Below, piece by piece: positions 17,506 to 26,233 of a stretch of 43,734 bases of DNA (its first letter is position 1; each line of letters begins with the position of its first letter). The notes below the pieces were generated by a model, which worked only from the letters and a program-made list of their open reading frames with translations, did no database searches and was not told the origin of the DNA. The position numbers and the translations under genes were made by a program. Origin of the DNA: Planctomycetaceae bacterium (GTDB taxonomy: Bacteria; Planctomycetota; Planctomycetia; Planctomycetales; Planctomycetaceae); the NCBI GenBank assembly GCA_028284885.1, contig JANQQW010000029.1, forward strand, positions 1-43,734, in the 5' to 3' direction.

Positions 17506-17537
17506 GCGGGGCGGCTCGAAAGGGCCGCCCCGCTTTC
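17506..17537 (+). terminator. Intrinsic terminator of the YTV-protein gene
   Basis: GCGGGGCGGC (17506-17515) pairs perfectly with GCCGCCCCGC (17524-17533) around an 8-base loop and is followed by TTTCGTT. It lies 31 bases after the stop codon. Confidence 0.85.
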
Positions 17538-17612
17538 GTTGTGCTCGGTTCCGATGCGCGTGTGCGGAACTCGCGGACTTCGTGGCCACTCGCCGCGCGG
17601 TTCGAAGTGTGG

Positions 17613-18005
17613 CTACTTCGCCTTCTCGAATCCCGCCTCCACGAGGTCGGCGTACCCGGCCTTCAGCGGTCGGACGTCGAACCCCTTCTCCGCGAGCACG
17701 CTCCCCGCGGCGAGGCAGCGTCGGCCGGAGCGGCAGTGCAGGTAGATCGGCTGGTCCTTCGGCAGCGACTTCACCGCCGCCTCCAGCCCCTCTTGCGTCT
17801 TCAGCGAACTCAGCGAGATCAGCTCGGCCTTCGCGAGACGTCCGGCCTTCCACTCGGCCGCCTCGCGAACGTCGACGAGCACGGCCTTCTCGGCATCGAC
17901 GTTTTTCTTGACGGTCTCGAGTGAGTCCTTCGTGTGCTCTGCCGCGTTCGCAGTGGACGCGGTCGCGGCGAGTAGAACGGCGAAGAAAGACAGTCGGCGA
18001 GTCAT
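17613..18005 (-). CDS. Secreted single-domain rhodanese-like protein
   Basis: 130 residues from ATG 18005. Residues 1-21 are a signal peptide (LSFFAVLLAATASTANA-A). The rest is one rhodanese domain: AVLVDVREAAEWKAGRL is the CH2A-type N-terminal motif, and IYLHCRSGRRCLAAGSVLAEKGFDV carries the active-site loop CRSGRR with the catalytic Cys. It should accept or transfer sulfane sulfur in the periplasm, although many such proteins have unknown donors. It starts 11 bases after the stop of the DHOD-like gene on the same strand and is probably transcribed with it. No partner oxidoreductase is evident. Confidence 0.92.
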   Translation of the reverse strand: MTRRLSFFAVLLAATASTANAAEHTKDSLETVKKNVDAEKAVLVDVREAAEWKAGRLAKAELISLSSLKTQEGLEAAVKSLPKDQPIYLHCRSGRRCLAAGSVLAEKGFDVRPLKAGYADLVEAGFEKAK

Positions 18006-18016
18006 GTGAGTCCTCG

Positions 18017-19075
18017 TCAGGTGGGGGATGGCGTGACGTTGGCAGCAAGATCGGCGCGGATGCGAACGGCGACGAGCGGATCGACCATCGCGGCGGTCGC
18101 GACGTGGACGGCGGAAGCGCCGGCGTCGAGGTAGTCGCGGACGTGATCCGCCGAGCTCGCCCCGCCGACGCCGACGAGTTCGAGCGCAGCGTCTCGGGCA
18201 GCACCCCGGTTGCGGAACAGCCGGGTCTGTGTGACGGAAGCGTGCCGGGTGGCGTCGCCGCAGATGCCGCGTGGCTGGCCGTCGAACATCGTGGTTCCGT
18301 CGGAGTGCTCGACGACGGCCGCGACGCTGTTGGTCATCGCGAGCCCCGTGACGAACGGCCGGAGGGCCTCGACGAGTTCGTCGGCGTCGTCGGGCGAGGT
18401 CACGTGTCCGATCTTCGCGAGGTACGGAACGTCGCCGACGGCCTGCCGCACGGTCTCGGCCACGACCGCCGCGTCCTCCGGTTGCTGGTACAACTGGCCG
18501 TCGCAGGTGCTGACGTTCGGGCAGGAGAAGTTCGTCTCGACCACGTCCGCTCCGGACTCGACCGCCCACTTCGCGCACCGGGCGTAGTCCGCGGCGAGAT
18601 CTTCGAGGGACCAGCCGTCCTCGATCGTGCCGACGACCGAGACGGAGAGGAGCTTCGACCGGTCGAGCGTGTCGCGGGTCCGTTCGACGTCGGCCCGCCA
18701 GACGTCGGGCGTGGCGGACGGCATGCCGTACGAGACGGCCCAACTCCCCTGCATCTTCGGCGTGGTCGGGAGTGTCGGGTGGCCGCCGGAGAGCTGGTCG
18801 GTCGCGACCGGCTGCAGGTTCGGCAGCGGGTAGCACTCGCGTGCCGAACTGCGGACGGTCTTGTACGTCAGCACGTCGAAGCCGAGCGACGCGTAGTAGA
18901 GGACCCAGTCGCCGTTCAGCAGTGGCCCGGCCGGCACGCCGAGCGGCGAGCCGACGCGGCAACCGCAGAAGGACCACTCGCCCGGACAGTCCGGCACCTC
19001 GACCTCGACCGGTGCCGGCGCGTGGTCGTAGTTCCAGCGGTAGGTCCGCGACGGGTCGTAGCGGGGCAGGTGCAT
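18017..19075 (-). CDS. Dihydroorotate-dehydrogenase-like FMN enzyme
   Basis: 352 residues from ATG 19075. The beta/alpha barrel of the DHOD family is recognisable: GVPAGPLLNGDWVLYYASLGFDVLTYKTVRS (about 47-77) resembles the first strands and FMN contact, VVETNFSCPNVSTCDGQLY (about 176-194) has the class 1 N-x-S-C-P-N active-site loop with its Cys, YLAKIGHV replaces the usual PLxVKL strand, and ELVGVGGASSADHVRDYLDAGASAVHVATAAM is the C-terminal FMN-phosphate loop. A standard PyrD would show different spacing, and the N-terminus (YDPSRTYRWNYDHAP) is unlike pyrimidine enzymes. It may be a dihydroorotate or dihydropyrimidine oxidoreductase paralogue of other specificity. It lies between a secreted hydrolase gene (31-base gap) and the rhodanese gene. 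Confidence 0.78.
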   Translation of the reverse strand: MHLPRYDPSRTYRWNYDHAPAPVEVEVPDCPGEWSFCGCRVGSPLGVPAGPLLNGDWVLYYASLGFDVLTYKTVRSSARECYPLPNLQPVATDQLSGGHPTLPTTPKMQGSWAVSYGMPSATPDVWRADVERTRDTLDRSKLLSVSVVGTIEDGWSLEDLAADYARCAKWAVESGADVVETNFSCPNVSTCDGQLYQQPEDAAVVAETVRQAVGDVPYLAKIGHVTSPDDADELVEALRPFVTGLAMTNSVAAVVEHSDGTTMFDGQPRGICGDATRHASVTQTRLFRNRGAARDAALELVGVGGASSADHVRDYLDAGASAVHVATAAMVDPLVAVRIRADLAANVTPSPT

Positions 19076-19106
19076 GACCCCATCGTCGTCGCCCCGCCCG
19101 GCGGGT

Positions 19107-20072
19107 TCAACGCCGGTGCAGGACGAGCGACGGGTCGTACAGGACGAACGGACGCATCTCGTGGGCGAGATCGGGGTGCTGCGTGTAGTCCCGCACCAAG
19201 TGTCCCTCGCCGACGCGGTTCGAGACGTCGATCTCGAAGGCGTTCTGACGAGGGAGATCCACGCCCCGGCGCGCCAGCGAGTCGAGTCCGACGCGACCGA
19301 GCGGATGTCGCGCGAACGGACGGCGAAGGGCGTAGACGCCGAGGACCCGGTCGCGGCCGTTGCGGAGGTGCAGGAAGCCGTCCATTGCGGACCAGGCCTG
19401 TCCGTAGCGTTCGCCGGGGGCCAACCAGTGCTCGTCGAGAGCGGCCGCGAGGAAGACGGTCCGCACAGCGACTCCGTCCGCCGGCATGGGCGGCAGCCGG
19501 AACCCCTGCAGCACGCCGTTGCCCCGCAGGTGCATCGCCGCGGCCACCACCCGCGCCCCGTGACTGTGGCCGACGAGCGTCACCGAAGAGCCCTTGGGAA
19601 ACGTGCTGAGCAGCCTCGCGAGGTAGTAGCCGTTGAATTCGGCCCGGTTGCCGAGCACGTTGACGTCGATGCTCGGCACGACGAGCGTGATCGCGTCGCT
19701 CGGCCAACCGAAGACGACGAACTGTGGTTGCCTGGGCGACGTGGCGTCCGCAGAGAGCCACTGGAACAGTCGCTTCGCGTCGCGGACCGTGGTGCTCGTG
19801 TCGTTGTAGCTGCCGTGAACGTAGACGACGACCGGCCGGTTCGGGTCGAGCGAGCCGACGAGTTGCGGCATCGTCGAGGGTGTCGTCGGCCGTCCCGGTT
19901 CGGCCCGGAACACGAGCGGGCAGGAGCCTGTGCCGAAGGCTCCCGGTCGTTGCGGGCAACGACGCGTCGAGACGATCCAGTACGGAACCTCGGCGCTGGC
20001 GAGTCCCGCCCACGTGACGACGCAGGTCACCGCGAGCAGCAGACGGCTCACCGGACAGCGGAAGCGATGCAT
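19107..20072 (-). CDS. Secreted alpha/beta hydrolase (DUF900-like)
   Basis: 321 residues from ATG 20072. A signal peptide covers about residues 1-27 (LLLAVTCVVTWAGLASA). The fold is an alpha/beta hydrolase: RPVVVYVHGSYNDTS supplies the oxyanion-hole HG, and VTLVGHSHGARVV is the nucleophile elbow G-H-S-H-G. The segment FVVFGWPSD and EFNGYYLARLL resemble DUF900 proteins. A plausible acid and His lie in the C-terminal half (AALDEHW and TQHPDLAHEM), but the exact triad cannot be fixed. It could be an esterase or lipase acting outside the cytoplasm. It is the first of three closely spaced minus-strand genes with the DHOD-like and rhodanese genes. Confidence 0.85.
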   Translation of the reverse strand: MHRFRCPVSRLLLAVTCVVTWAGLASAEVPYWIVSTRRCPQRPGAFGTGSCPLVFRAEPGRPTTPSTMPQLVGSLDPNRPVVVYVHGSYNDTSTTVRDAKRLFQWLSADATSPRQPQFVVFGWPSDAITLVVPSIDVNVLGNRAEFNGYYLARLLSTFPKGSSVTLVGHSHGARVVAAAMHLRGNGVLQGFRLPPMPADGVAVRTVFLAAALDEHWLAPGERYGQAWSAMDGFLHLRNGRDRVLGVYALRRPFARHPLGRVGLDSLARRGVDLPRQNAFEIDVSNRVGEGHLVRDYTQHPDLAHEMRPFVLYDPSLVLHRR

Positions 20073-20134
20073 GACGCGACGGCCCCTTCGGACGGCGGGA
20101 GACTCCGAAGCCGCATCTCACCAGCGACGTTCGT

Positions 20135-20153
20135 GCCGGACAAGACGTCCGGC
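20135..20153 (-). terminator. Hairpin between nadA and the hydrolase gene
   Basis: GCCGGAC (20135-20141) and GTCCGGC (20147-20153) form a seven-pair stem with a 5-base loop. No T-run follows in the leftward direction, so a role as terminator of nadA is only possible. Confidence 0.3.
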
Positions 20154-20254
20154 CGGCCCTACCGAGTCACGCGCAGGAACGACCCCGGCGACGCGGCGTC
20201 AGGCAATTTGGCAAGAGTTTGCCGCCGCCGCGAGCTTCGCCCGACCGTCACGGT

Positions 20255-21253
20255 CTACCGTAGCAGGCTCCGCTCGAGGACTGCGTGTGCGTCCTCGAAG
20301 TAGGGCTGCCACTCGATGGCAGGCGAAAGATCGCGGAGGCAGTTTCGTACTTTCTGCAACGTGTTGAGCGCCATGTGCGGGCAGCGGTTGCAGGCACACG
20401 TCTCGCCCGTGTCCGTCATGATGCCCGGGACCGGCACGAACTCGTGCTGCGGGGCGGACTTCTCGAAGGCGTGGATCATGTTCGCGTCCGTCGCCACGAG
20501 GAACGTCTTCCGCTCCTCGAAGGACATCACGTACTGCCGCAGCTTCTCGGTCCCGCCGATGAACTCCGCGTGCTCCAACACCGTCGCCGGGCACTCGGGG
20601 TGGGCGATCACCTCGCTTCCCGGGTTGTTCCGCTTCGCCCGCAGCAGGTCCTGCACGCTGAAGATCTCGTGGACCATGCAGGCGCCCGGCCACAGGATCA
20701 TCTCCCGGCCGGAGACCTCCTGCAGGTAGCTGCCGAGGTGCTTGTCCGGGACGAACAGGATCTCCTTGTCCGGATCGACACGTTCGATGATCTCGGCCGC
20801 ATTCCCGCTGGTGACGATCCAGTCGCAGAGGCTCTTCACCTTCGCGGTCGTGTTGATGTACGCGACCGTCTCGAACTCGCGACCCTCGCCGCGGAGCTTC
20901 GCCTGGAAGTCGCGGAGTTGCTCGAACGTGCAGCTCTCGGCCAGCGAGCAGCCGGCGCGGAGGTCGGGGATGAGGACGGTCTTCTCGCGGTTCAGGATCT
21001 TGGCGGACTCGGCCATGAAGTGGACGCCGGAGAAGACGATCACGTCGTTCTCGACCGCGACCGCGTCGCGGGCCAGCTTCAGGCTGTCGCCCGTGTAGTC
21101 GGCCACGTCCTGAATCTCGCCGTCCACGTAGAAGTGAGCGAGAACGACGGCGTTCCGCTCCTTCTTGAGGCGGTCGATCTCGTCCATCAGGTCGAGCGGA
21201 TCCTCGTAGCTCTCCTCGGCGTTGTCCGGGGCGTCCAGAATGGGCAGGTTCAT
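20255..21253 (-). CDS. nadA: Quinolinate synthase
   Basis: 332 residues from ATG 21253. It condenses iminoaspartate with dihydroxyacetone phosphate to quinolinate, the second step of de novo NAD synthesis. [27 protein letters not shown] is the first repeat of the three-fold NadA fold, and [70 protein letters not shown] and [12 protein letters not shown] are the remaining conserved segments. The [4Fe-4S] ligand Cys residues are expected in [18 protein letters not shown] and CNRCPHM. The length fits the cytosolic enzyme. No nadB or nadC is adjacent. The start has a weak site but ATG is unambiguous. Confidence 0.95.
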   Translation of the reverse strand: MNLPILDAPDNAEESYEDPLDLMDEIDRLKKERNAVVLAHFYVDGEIQDVADYTGDSLKLARDAVAVENDVIVFSGVHFMAESAKILNREKTVLIPDLRAGCSLAESCTFEQLRDFQAKLRGEGREFETVAYINTTAKVKSLCDWIVTSGNAAEIIERVDPDKEILFVPDKHLGSYLQEVSGREMILWPGACMVHEIFSVQDLLRAKRNNPGSEVIAHPECPATVLEHAEFIGGTEKLRQYVMSFEERKTFLVATDANMIHAFEKSAPQHEFVPVPGIMTDTGETCACNRCPHMALNTLQKVRNCLRDLSPAIEWQPYFEDAHAVLERSLLR

Positions 21254-21371
21254 GGTGTCTCCTCGAAGCGTCGCGGGGCCGGTCGTCGGCCTCTGCAGCG
21301 GAAACGTCGTCGCCGCCCGTGTGGATCACGCGTTCGCGGCAGTGGGGGGCGAAGTCGTCCCTCGTGTCACT

Positions 21372-22712
21372 CTACCCGGCACGCCGCAGAATGCTCAACG
21401 TGCGGGCAGCATCGACGCGTAGTCGCGGCTCCGGGTGGTTCTTCGCGATCGGCTGGACGAGACGCTCGAACCGCGATCGCTCCTCTTCGGACAGTTCCGG
21501 GGCGAGTCGAGCCGTTGCCTTCAGCGAGTTCTGGACGGCGTGCAGTGCGAGGACGCGCTCGACCATCTGCTCCTCGCGGACCTCCGGGTTCACGACCGGA
21601 CGCTCGGCAGTCTGCTCGGAGCGTTCAGGGGCAGTCTGGGCGACGGCGGCCCCGGCAGCGATCAGCAGGACCACGCTGAGTCCGGCTCCGACGTACCGAA
21701 CCGCTCCCTTGTTCGCCGCCGCCATGATCAACGACGTGAACGTGGCCGCGAGCAGGGTCACGACCAACAGGTTCATCGGCTGTTGCGCGGTCGCGGTCTC
21801 TCCCTCGGGGATGTCGGCCGCCCGTTCGAGGATCGAGGCGAACACCGGGAGCCCGGCCGTCGAGTTCTGTCGGGCGAGCCCGATCGCCGCGTTGTACCGT
21901 GTCTCCGCGTTCGCGTGCTCGGCGAGAACGAGCAGCCGGTCGCGGGCCTCGTCCGTCGGCAGGAGCCCCAGGCCGAAGGTCGCCGTGTCTCGCAGCATCT
22001 CGGCCGACTCGTCACCCGGGTCGAACGTCACGTCGATCAGCGCCTCGACGAGGCCAGGGGTCGCGGCGAGCTCGGCGAGAAGCTCGTCGTCCTCGTTCTC
22101 GGTCGCACGGCTGGCGATGACGGAGATCGAGTTGATGCAGTCCTTCCGGACCTCGGGGTCGTGCTCTCGGTCCATCCCCTCCATCAACGCCGGGGCGACG
22201 ACGCGGGGGACGTCGAGCAGTCCGAGAGCTCGGGCCGTCATGGTCAGCGACTTGAGTCGCTCCCGTTCGCGGGCCGACTCGGTCCGGCGACGCAGGGCGT
22301 CTCCCCCCTCTCCCTTCGGCACGCGAATCTCGTCGATCTCGCGGACACCGTCGAGGCGGTCGCGAAACACGTTGACGAGTTCCGTCGCCACCGCGGGCTG
22401 CGACGCGAGTTGCTGGCCTTCGTCGCCCAGCGCCCGGTCCGCCTCGATCGACTGGGCCAGCGAGACCATCGCGCGGTCGCGCCGGTGCTTGTTGTTCGAC
22501 CGCAGCTCGACGACGAGGTCCTCCACGTCGTGGTTCGTGGCGGCGAGTCGGCCGAACAGTGCCCAGACACCGACGATCGCCATCACGATGACGGCCGGGA
22601 CGAGGAACAACTGGACGATGAAGCCGGCCGACGGCGGCGTCACCGGCGGCAGCGACTCGACGTCCGGCAGGTCGCCGGTCTCTTTGTCGGGACTCGTTTC
22701 GTTCTCGGCCAC
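21372..22712 (-). CDS. Membrane protein with HEAT-like repeats
   Basis: 446 residues from GTG 22712. The cytoplasmic N-terminus is short and acidic, then a membrane helix at about 30-52 (FIVQLFLVPAVIVMAIVGVWALF). Residues of about 60-315 are alpha-helical repeats of the HEAT/armadillo kind (for example DRAMVSLAQSIEADRAL, DPEVRKDCINSISVIASRA, NAETRYNAAIGLARQ). Two further hydrophobic helices lie at about 322-372, and a last pair of helical repeats closes the chain (PEPRLRVDAARTLSILRRAG). No catalytic motif is visible. Such proteins are common in planctomycetes and probably act as scaffolds at the inner membrane. Its stop lies 118 bases before the nadA start; the link is not functional as far as I can see. 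Confidence 0.8.
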   Translation of the reverse strand: MAENETSPDKETGDLPDVESLPPVTPPSAGFIVQLFLVPAVIVMAIVGVWALFGRLAATNHDVEDLVVELRSNNKHRRDRAMVSLAQSIEADRALGDEGQQLASQPAVATELVNVFRDRLDGVREIDEIRVPKGEGGDALRRRTESARERERLKSLTMTARALGLLDVPRVVAPALMEGMDREHDPEVRKDCINSISVIASRATENEDDELLAELAATPGLVEALIDVTFDPGDESAEMLRDTATFGLGLLPTDEARDRLLVLAEHANAETRYNAAIGLARQNSTAGLPVFASILERAADIPEGETATAQQPMNLLVVTLLAATFTSLIMAAANKGAVRYVGAGLSVVLLIAAGAAVAQTAPERSEQTAERPVVNPEVREEQMVERVLALHAVQNSLKATARLAPELSEEERSRFERLVQPIAKNHPEPRLRVDAARTLSILRRAG

Positions 22713-22775
22713 GTCGTCGTCCAGTTCGTTCGTATCTCGCGCTCTAAACCGAGGATAGGCGGACCACGGTCGCCG

Positions 22776-23423
22776 TCAACCACCGGGGCCGCGTTCCGTC
22801 CGGTCGGCAAGCAGTCTCGCGTAGTCCTCGGGCGTGTCCAGGTCGAACAGGATCGACGGGTCGCTCGTGGGGCACTCTCGAACGCGAGTCGTCGGCGCCC
22901 GCACGACCGCGTTGACGCCGCGATCCGGCGGCAGCTGGCGGATACGATCGGCGAGCGACCAGCGAAGGATGGTCGGGTGTCCGCGGCGGCCTTCGAACGT
23001 CGGCAGCAGCACGTCGGCGTCTGACCGTTTCCACTCGTCGAGCAGCCTTCCGACGACGGCGTGGTCCAGGACCGGGTGGTCGGCCGGAACGAGCAACCAG
23101 CCCTCGTCGTCGCGGGGAGCGTGCTCGTTCGCGATCGTCTCCAACCCGGCGATCACGCTCGCCTTCATGTCCGGCGGATCGACGGCCGGCAGGACGACCC
23201 GTCCACCGGCCCGCTCGACCTCCTCGGCGAGTGGCCGGTCGTCCTGTCGGACGACGACGTAGGTTCGGACGATCTCGGGATGCGCGAGCGCGTCCAGCAG
23301 ACGGCGCACGACCGTCTGACTGTGGACCGGCAACAGCAGCTTGGGCCGGCCCATCCGACGACTGTGCCCCGCAGCCGGGACCACGCAGAACGAGCGGCCC
23401 TGTTCCGAGGCGGTCCCGCTCAT
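22776..23423 (-). CDS. MobA/MocA-like nucleotidyltransferase
   Basis: 215 residues from ATG 23423. The N-terminal signature VVPAAGHSRRMGRPKLLLPV (about 14-33) is the G-x-x-x-R-M-G-x-x-K loop of the MobA-like NTP transferase family, and LLVPADHPVLDHAVV holds the metal-binding Asp (usually D-x-P). GHPTILRW and DLDTPEDYARL are typical of the MocA (CTP:molybdopterin cytidylyltransferase) branch. It may attach a nucleotide to molybdopterin or activate another small molecule; no molybdenum-cofactor gene lies nearby. The start overlaps the stop of an Hsp20 gene by four bases (ATGA), which places it in the heat-shock transcript. The longer frame to 23786 is antisense-like shadow across that Hsp20 gene. 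Confidence 0.87.
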   Translation of the reverse strand: MSGTASEQGRSFCVVPAAGHSRRMGRPKLLLPVHSQTVVRRLLDALAHPEIVRTYVVVRQDDRPLAEEVERAGGRVVLPAVDPPDMKASVIAGLETIANEHAPRDDEGWLLVPADHPVLDHAVVGRLLDEWKRSDADVLLPTFEGRRGHPTILRWSLADRIRQLPPDRGVNAVVRAPTTRVRECPTSDPSILFDLDTPEDYARLLADRTERGPGG

Positions 23424-23932
23424 CCGCCCGTTTGGACGGGCATGCCTGTCGCCGTCCCGGAACCGCTCTGGACCGGTATGCGGTGCGACTTCGCCGACTC
23501 GGCCTTCGCGAGACGAATCACGAGGACCCCGGCGTCGACGTCGGCCGAGACGCGTTCCGGAGCGACCGGCGTGGGCATCGGGATCGCGTGCTCGAAGTCG
23601 CCGACCGGGCGGTTGCGGACGTGGAGCAGGTCGCTCCCCTCGATCGACGGGCCGCCGCGTTGTCCCTTCACCGTGAGCATGTTCCCCACCAGTGAGATGT
23701 CGAGGTCCGAGACTTCCACGCCGGGCACGTCGAGCGTGACGACCACCTCGTCCGTGGACTCGACGAGGTCGAACGGCGGCCGCCACGACCCCTTCGACCC
23801 GATGCCGAACGAGTTCAGCGCCTTTTCGCCACCGCTGATCGCCGCGTCCATCCAGCGGTCCAGCTCGGAACGGAGGCGTTCGACGGAGGCGGTGATCGGG
23901 CCGTTGTCGGAACTGCTGTCGCTGCTGGCCAT
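23420..23932 (-). CDS. Small heat-shock protein (Hsp20), copy 1
   Basis: 170 residues from ATG 23932. The alpha-crystallin domain covers about residues 48-148: WRPPFDLVESTDEVVVTLDVPGVEVSDLDISLVGNMLTVKGQR, then HVRNRPVGDFEHAIPMP and ADVDAGVLVIRLAKAE with the conserved G-V-L. The C-terminal I-x-V anchor (HRIPVQS) is followed by a polar tail. It is an ATP-independent holdase that forms oligomers and keeps unfolding proteins soluble. It has a 47-residue N-terminal arm, longer than copies 2 and 3. It is the third gene of the cluster, starting 28 bases after copy 2 ends, and overlaps the MobA-like gene downstream. The strong divergence among the three copies suggests hetero-oligomers or different clients. 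Confidence 0.92.
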   Translation of the reverse strand: MASSDSSSDNGPITASVERLRSELDRWMDAAISGGEKALNSFGIGSKGSWRPPFDLVESTDEVVVTLDVPGVEVSDLDISLVGNMLTVKGQRGGPSIEGSDLLHVRNRPVGDFEHAIPMPTPVAPERVSADVDAGVLVIRLAKAESAKSHRIPVQSGSGTATGMPVQTGG

Positions 23933-23960
23933 GGGGTGCCTCTCGGTGCGGGGAACCGGC

Positions 23961-24368
23961 TCAGTCGACGTCGATCGGAATCCGTTTCGGCGAGGGCTTC
24001 TGAACGCTGGGCAGAGTCACCCTCAGAACGCCTTGCGTGAGTTTGGCGGTGATTCGCTCGTGATCGACGTCGTCGCTGAGGATGAACGAACGGAGGAAGT
24101 CGCCCACGCCGTACTCCTGGTGGACGAGGCGGGCCCCGTCCGGGGCGTGAGGCGACACCCTGCCGAAAAGTGTGAGCTTGTTGTCCTGGACCTGCAACTC
24201 CAGTGTCTCGGGGGAGACGCCCGGCAGGTCCGCACGCAGCACGAGACCGTCGTCCGTGTCGTAGATGTCGATCGCCGGTTGGAACACGTAGCGTTCCGCC
24301 GACGAGTCGGCTTCGACCGGCAGACTCGGCTCGGGCTCGTTCGGGACCGGGGCGATCTCGTCAGTCAC
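23961..24368 (-). CDS. Small heat-shock protein (Hsp20), copy 2
   Basis: 135 residues from GTG 24368. This is the most compact copy: a 25-residue Pro/Glu-rich arm, then the alpha-crystallin domain from YVFQPAIDIYDTDDGLVLRADLPGVSPETLELQVQDNKLTLFGR through EYGVGDFLRSFILSDDVDHERITAKLTQGVLRVTLP, ending with the I-x-I anchor in KRIPIDVD at the extreme C-terminus. The GTG start lies inside the end of copy 3 (8-base overlap), so translation is probably coupled. It lacks the extended tail of copy 1. The function is as for other sHsps: binding of unfolding client proteins. Confidence 0.93.
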   Translation of the reverse strand: MTDEIAPVPNEPEPSLPVEADSSAERYVFQPAIDIYDTDDGLVLRADLPGVSPETLELQVQDNKLTLFGRVSPHAPDGARLVHQEYGVGDFLRSFILSDDVDHERITAKLTQGVLRVTLPSVQKPSPKRIPIDVD

Positions 24369-24834
24369 GGGGTTGCTCCTCGATCGCTCGCGGGCCGTCC
24401 GTCCCCTCGATCGGGATTCGCCGGACGGGCGTCTCGGCGAGCTTCGGCAGCGTCACCTTCAGGATGCCGTCGTCAAATCGGGCCGAGAGTCGTTCCTCGT
24501 CGATCCGTTCGGGGAGGTTGAGTGACCGCTGCCAGCTGCCGTGGAACCGCTCCTGCCGCCGGTACCGCTCCTCAGGCACCTGCTCGGGGTCGTCCCGACG
24601 TCCTTGAATGGTCAACACGCCGGACTGAATCGTCAGCTCGAAGTCCTCTGCGTTCGCCCCCGGCAACTCGGCCGAGATGAGATACGCGTCCTCGAGTTCG
24701 TAGAGGTTGACGGGCGGGAACTGCCGAGCGAGCCGGACCCCTTGCAGAGAGAGGTTCACACCGTGCATCAGGCGATCCACCTCGCGTTCGAGGTCGCCCA
24801 AGCCCCATGCTCGTCCCCACCGAAAGACCGGCAC
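24361..24834 (-). CDS. Small heat-shock protein (Hsp20), copy 3 (first in the operon)
   Basis: 157 residues from GTG 24834, preceded by AAGGAGG at a seven-base spacing, the strongest ribosome site of the three copies. The alpha-crystallin domain (about 45-140) reads FPPVNLYELEDAYLISAELPGANAEDFELTIQSGVLTIQGRRD, then ERFHGSWQRSLNLPERIDEERLSARFDDGILKVTLPK, with the I-x-I anchor in RRIPIEG. It leads a four-gene set of three Hsp20 genes and the MobA-like gene. No CIRCE element (TTAGCACTC-N9-GAGTGCTAA) was found in the 160 bases upstream, nor a good sigma-32 promoter. Heat control in this cluster is therefore inferred from the gene family only. Confidence 0.93.
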   Translation of the reverse strand: MPVFRWGRAWGLGDLEREVDRLMHGVNLSLQGVRLARQFPPVNLYELEDAYLISAELPGANAEDFELTIQSGVLTIQGRRDDPEQVPEERYRRQERFHGSWQRSLNLPERIDEERLSARFDDGILKVTLPKLAETPVRRIPIEGTDGPRAIEEQPRD

Positions 24835-24960
24835 GCGAATCCTCCTTCGTCACGACGGACCGTCAGACCGCGTGAAAGGCAGCAAACAACATGCCGCATC
24901 ATCGGTGCACGCGCGCAAGGGACTCGTGTGAAGGATCTTGTGGCGAACGCACGCGAGGAC

Positions 24961-24987
24961 GCCAGACCGGTCCGCTGCCGATCTGGC
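24961..24987 (-). terminator. Hairpin after the aminotransferase gene
   Basis: GCCAGACCGG (24961-24970) pairs with CCGATCTGGC (24978-24987), ten positions with one wobble, around a 7-base loop. It lies seven bases past the aminotransferase stop (leftward reading) and lacks a T-run, so it is a terminator-like element that would separate that gene from the Hsp20 operon. Confidence 0.5.
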
Positions 24988-24993
24988 AGGGAA

Positions 24994-26136
24994 TCAGCGT
25001 TGATCCCTGACGATCTCGACGAGTCGCTGCACGTCGTCCTCGTTCGTGTAGACGTGGGGACTCAGGCGAAGCCGGCCGCCGCGGACGTTGACCAGAACGC
25101 CCGCTTCCTCGCACCTCTTCTTGAGTTCGAGCGGGTCGCGCGACGGAAGCGTGCAGGAGACGATGCCGGACCAGTGCTCGTCGGTCCGGTCGCTGGCGAT
25201 CTCCGCGCCGAGGGACACGAGCCGTGAGCAGAGTTCGGTGGTCACGCTGAGGATGCGTTCGGAGGTCGCCGCCGGGCCGCGGTCGACGAGCTGACGGAGG
25301 GCGACCGCGAAGCCCACGAGGGACGGCATTGCGTACGTCCCGCCCTCGTACCGGGCCGCAGAACGTTTCAACGTCTGCTCCGCGCTGCCGAAGTCGCCGG
25401 CCGTGGCCACGCTGTTCCAGCCGACACCAACGGGTCGCAGCCGTTCGAGGTGGTCTTGCCGCACGAACAGCAGGCCCGCACCCTCCGGGCCCAGCAGCCA
25501 CTTGTGGCCGTCCGCGGCGAGGAAGTCGATCGGCGTGCGGCTCGTGTCGACCGGGACCACGCCCATTCCCTGGATGCCGTCGACGCACAGCAGTGCTCCG
25601 CGGTCGTGCACGACCTCCGCGACCGCGTCGAGGTCGATGCGGTAACCGGTCGCGTAGCCGACCCAGCTGACCGAGACGATCCGCGTCCGCTCGTCGATCG
25701 TCTCGGCCAAGCGTTCGAGGTCGATCCGCTCGTCGGTCGTCGGGACCAACCGGCACTCGACGCCCCGCGTGGCGAGGTTCTGCCACGGCAGCCGGTTGCT
25801 GGGGAACTCGCTGGTGAAGGTGACGACGTTGTCTCCGGGCTCCCACGGCCAGCCTTCGGCGACGATCGACAGCCCCTCCGTCGTGTTCCGCACGAGGGCG
25901 ACCTCGCGGGCGTCCGCCCCCAACAGCTCCGCCCCCAGCCTTCGCGTGTTCTCGACCGACTTCCGCCACTTCGCCCAGCCGGCCACGCCGTCCTCGCAGG
26001 CGTCACGCGTCCACTCGTCCATCGCCCGCCGTGTGCTCGTCGAGACCGGCGCGACGGCCGCGTGGTCGAAGTACGCCCACCGCTCCGCCACCGGCATCTC
26101 GTCGCGAACGGCTTCCCAGTCAACACTCTCCGTCAT
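24994..26136 (-). CDS. Class V aminotransferase (cysteine desulfurase / isopenicillin N epimerase-like)
   Basis: 380 residues from ATG 26136. It is a PLP enzyme: [19 protein letters not shown] carries the Schiff-base Lys after the DGHK motif, [15 protein letters not shown] is the phosphate-contact strand, and [16 protein letters not shown] holds the Asp that contacts the pyridine nitrogen and the Gln next to it. [16 protein letters not shown] is another conserved strand. The active-site Cys loop of true cysteine desulfurases (group I SSGSAC or group II RxGHHC-type) is not seen near [14 protein letters not shown], so isopenicillin N epimerase or selenocysteine-lyase-like chemistry is more likely than sulfur mobilisation. 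No Suf or Isc gene lies nearby. Confidence 0.85.
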   Translation of the reverse strand: MTESVDWEAVRDEMPVAERWAYFDHAAVAPVSTSTRRAMDEWTRDACEDGVAGWAKWRKSVENTRRLGAELLGADAREVALVRNTTEGLSIVAEGWPWEPGDNVVTFTSEFPSNRLPWQNLATRGVECRLVPTTDERIDLERLAETIDERTRIVSVSWVGYATGYRIDLDAVAEVVHDRGALLCVDGIQGMGVVPVDTSRTPIDFLAADGHKWLLGPEGAGLLFVRQDHLERLRPVGVGWNSVATAGDFGSAEQTLKRSAARYEGGTYAMPSLVGFAVALRQLVDRGPAATSERILSVTTELCSRLVSLGAEIASDRTDEHWSGIVSCTLPSRDPLELKKRCEEAGVLVNVRGGRLRLSPHVYTNEDDVQRLVEIVRDQR

Positions 26137-26233
26137 CGGTCAGCTCCACTTGGGGCGAGCAGGTTCCGAGCCACGTGGACTGCGGGTGTCCGGGCTGCGT
26201 CTTCGACGGCTCGCGGATTGCCGGGGTTCGCGC

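Noticed and set aside
18017-19075. Standard pyrD for pyrimidine synthesis
   Set aside because: The active-site loop fits DHOD class 1, but the N-terminus and spacing differ, so the exact activity is left open.
24835-24993. CIRCE or sigma-32 element before the Hsp20 operon
   Set aside because: No inverted repeat like TTAGCACTC or CTTGAA/CCCCAT pair could be found.
24994-26136. Cysteine desulfurase of an Isc or Suf system
   Set aside because: No catalytic Cys loop and no Isc/Suf neighbour.
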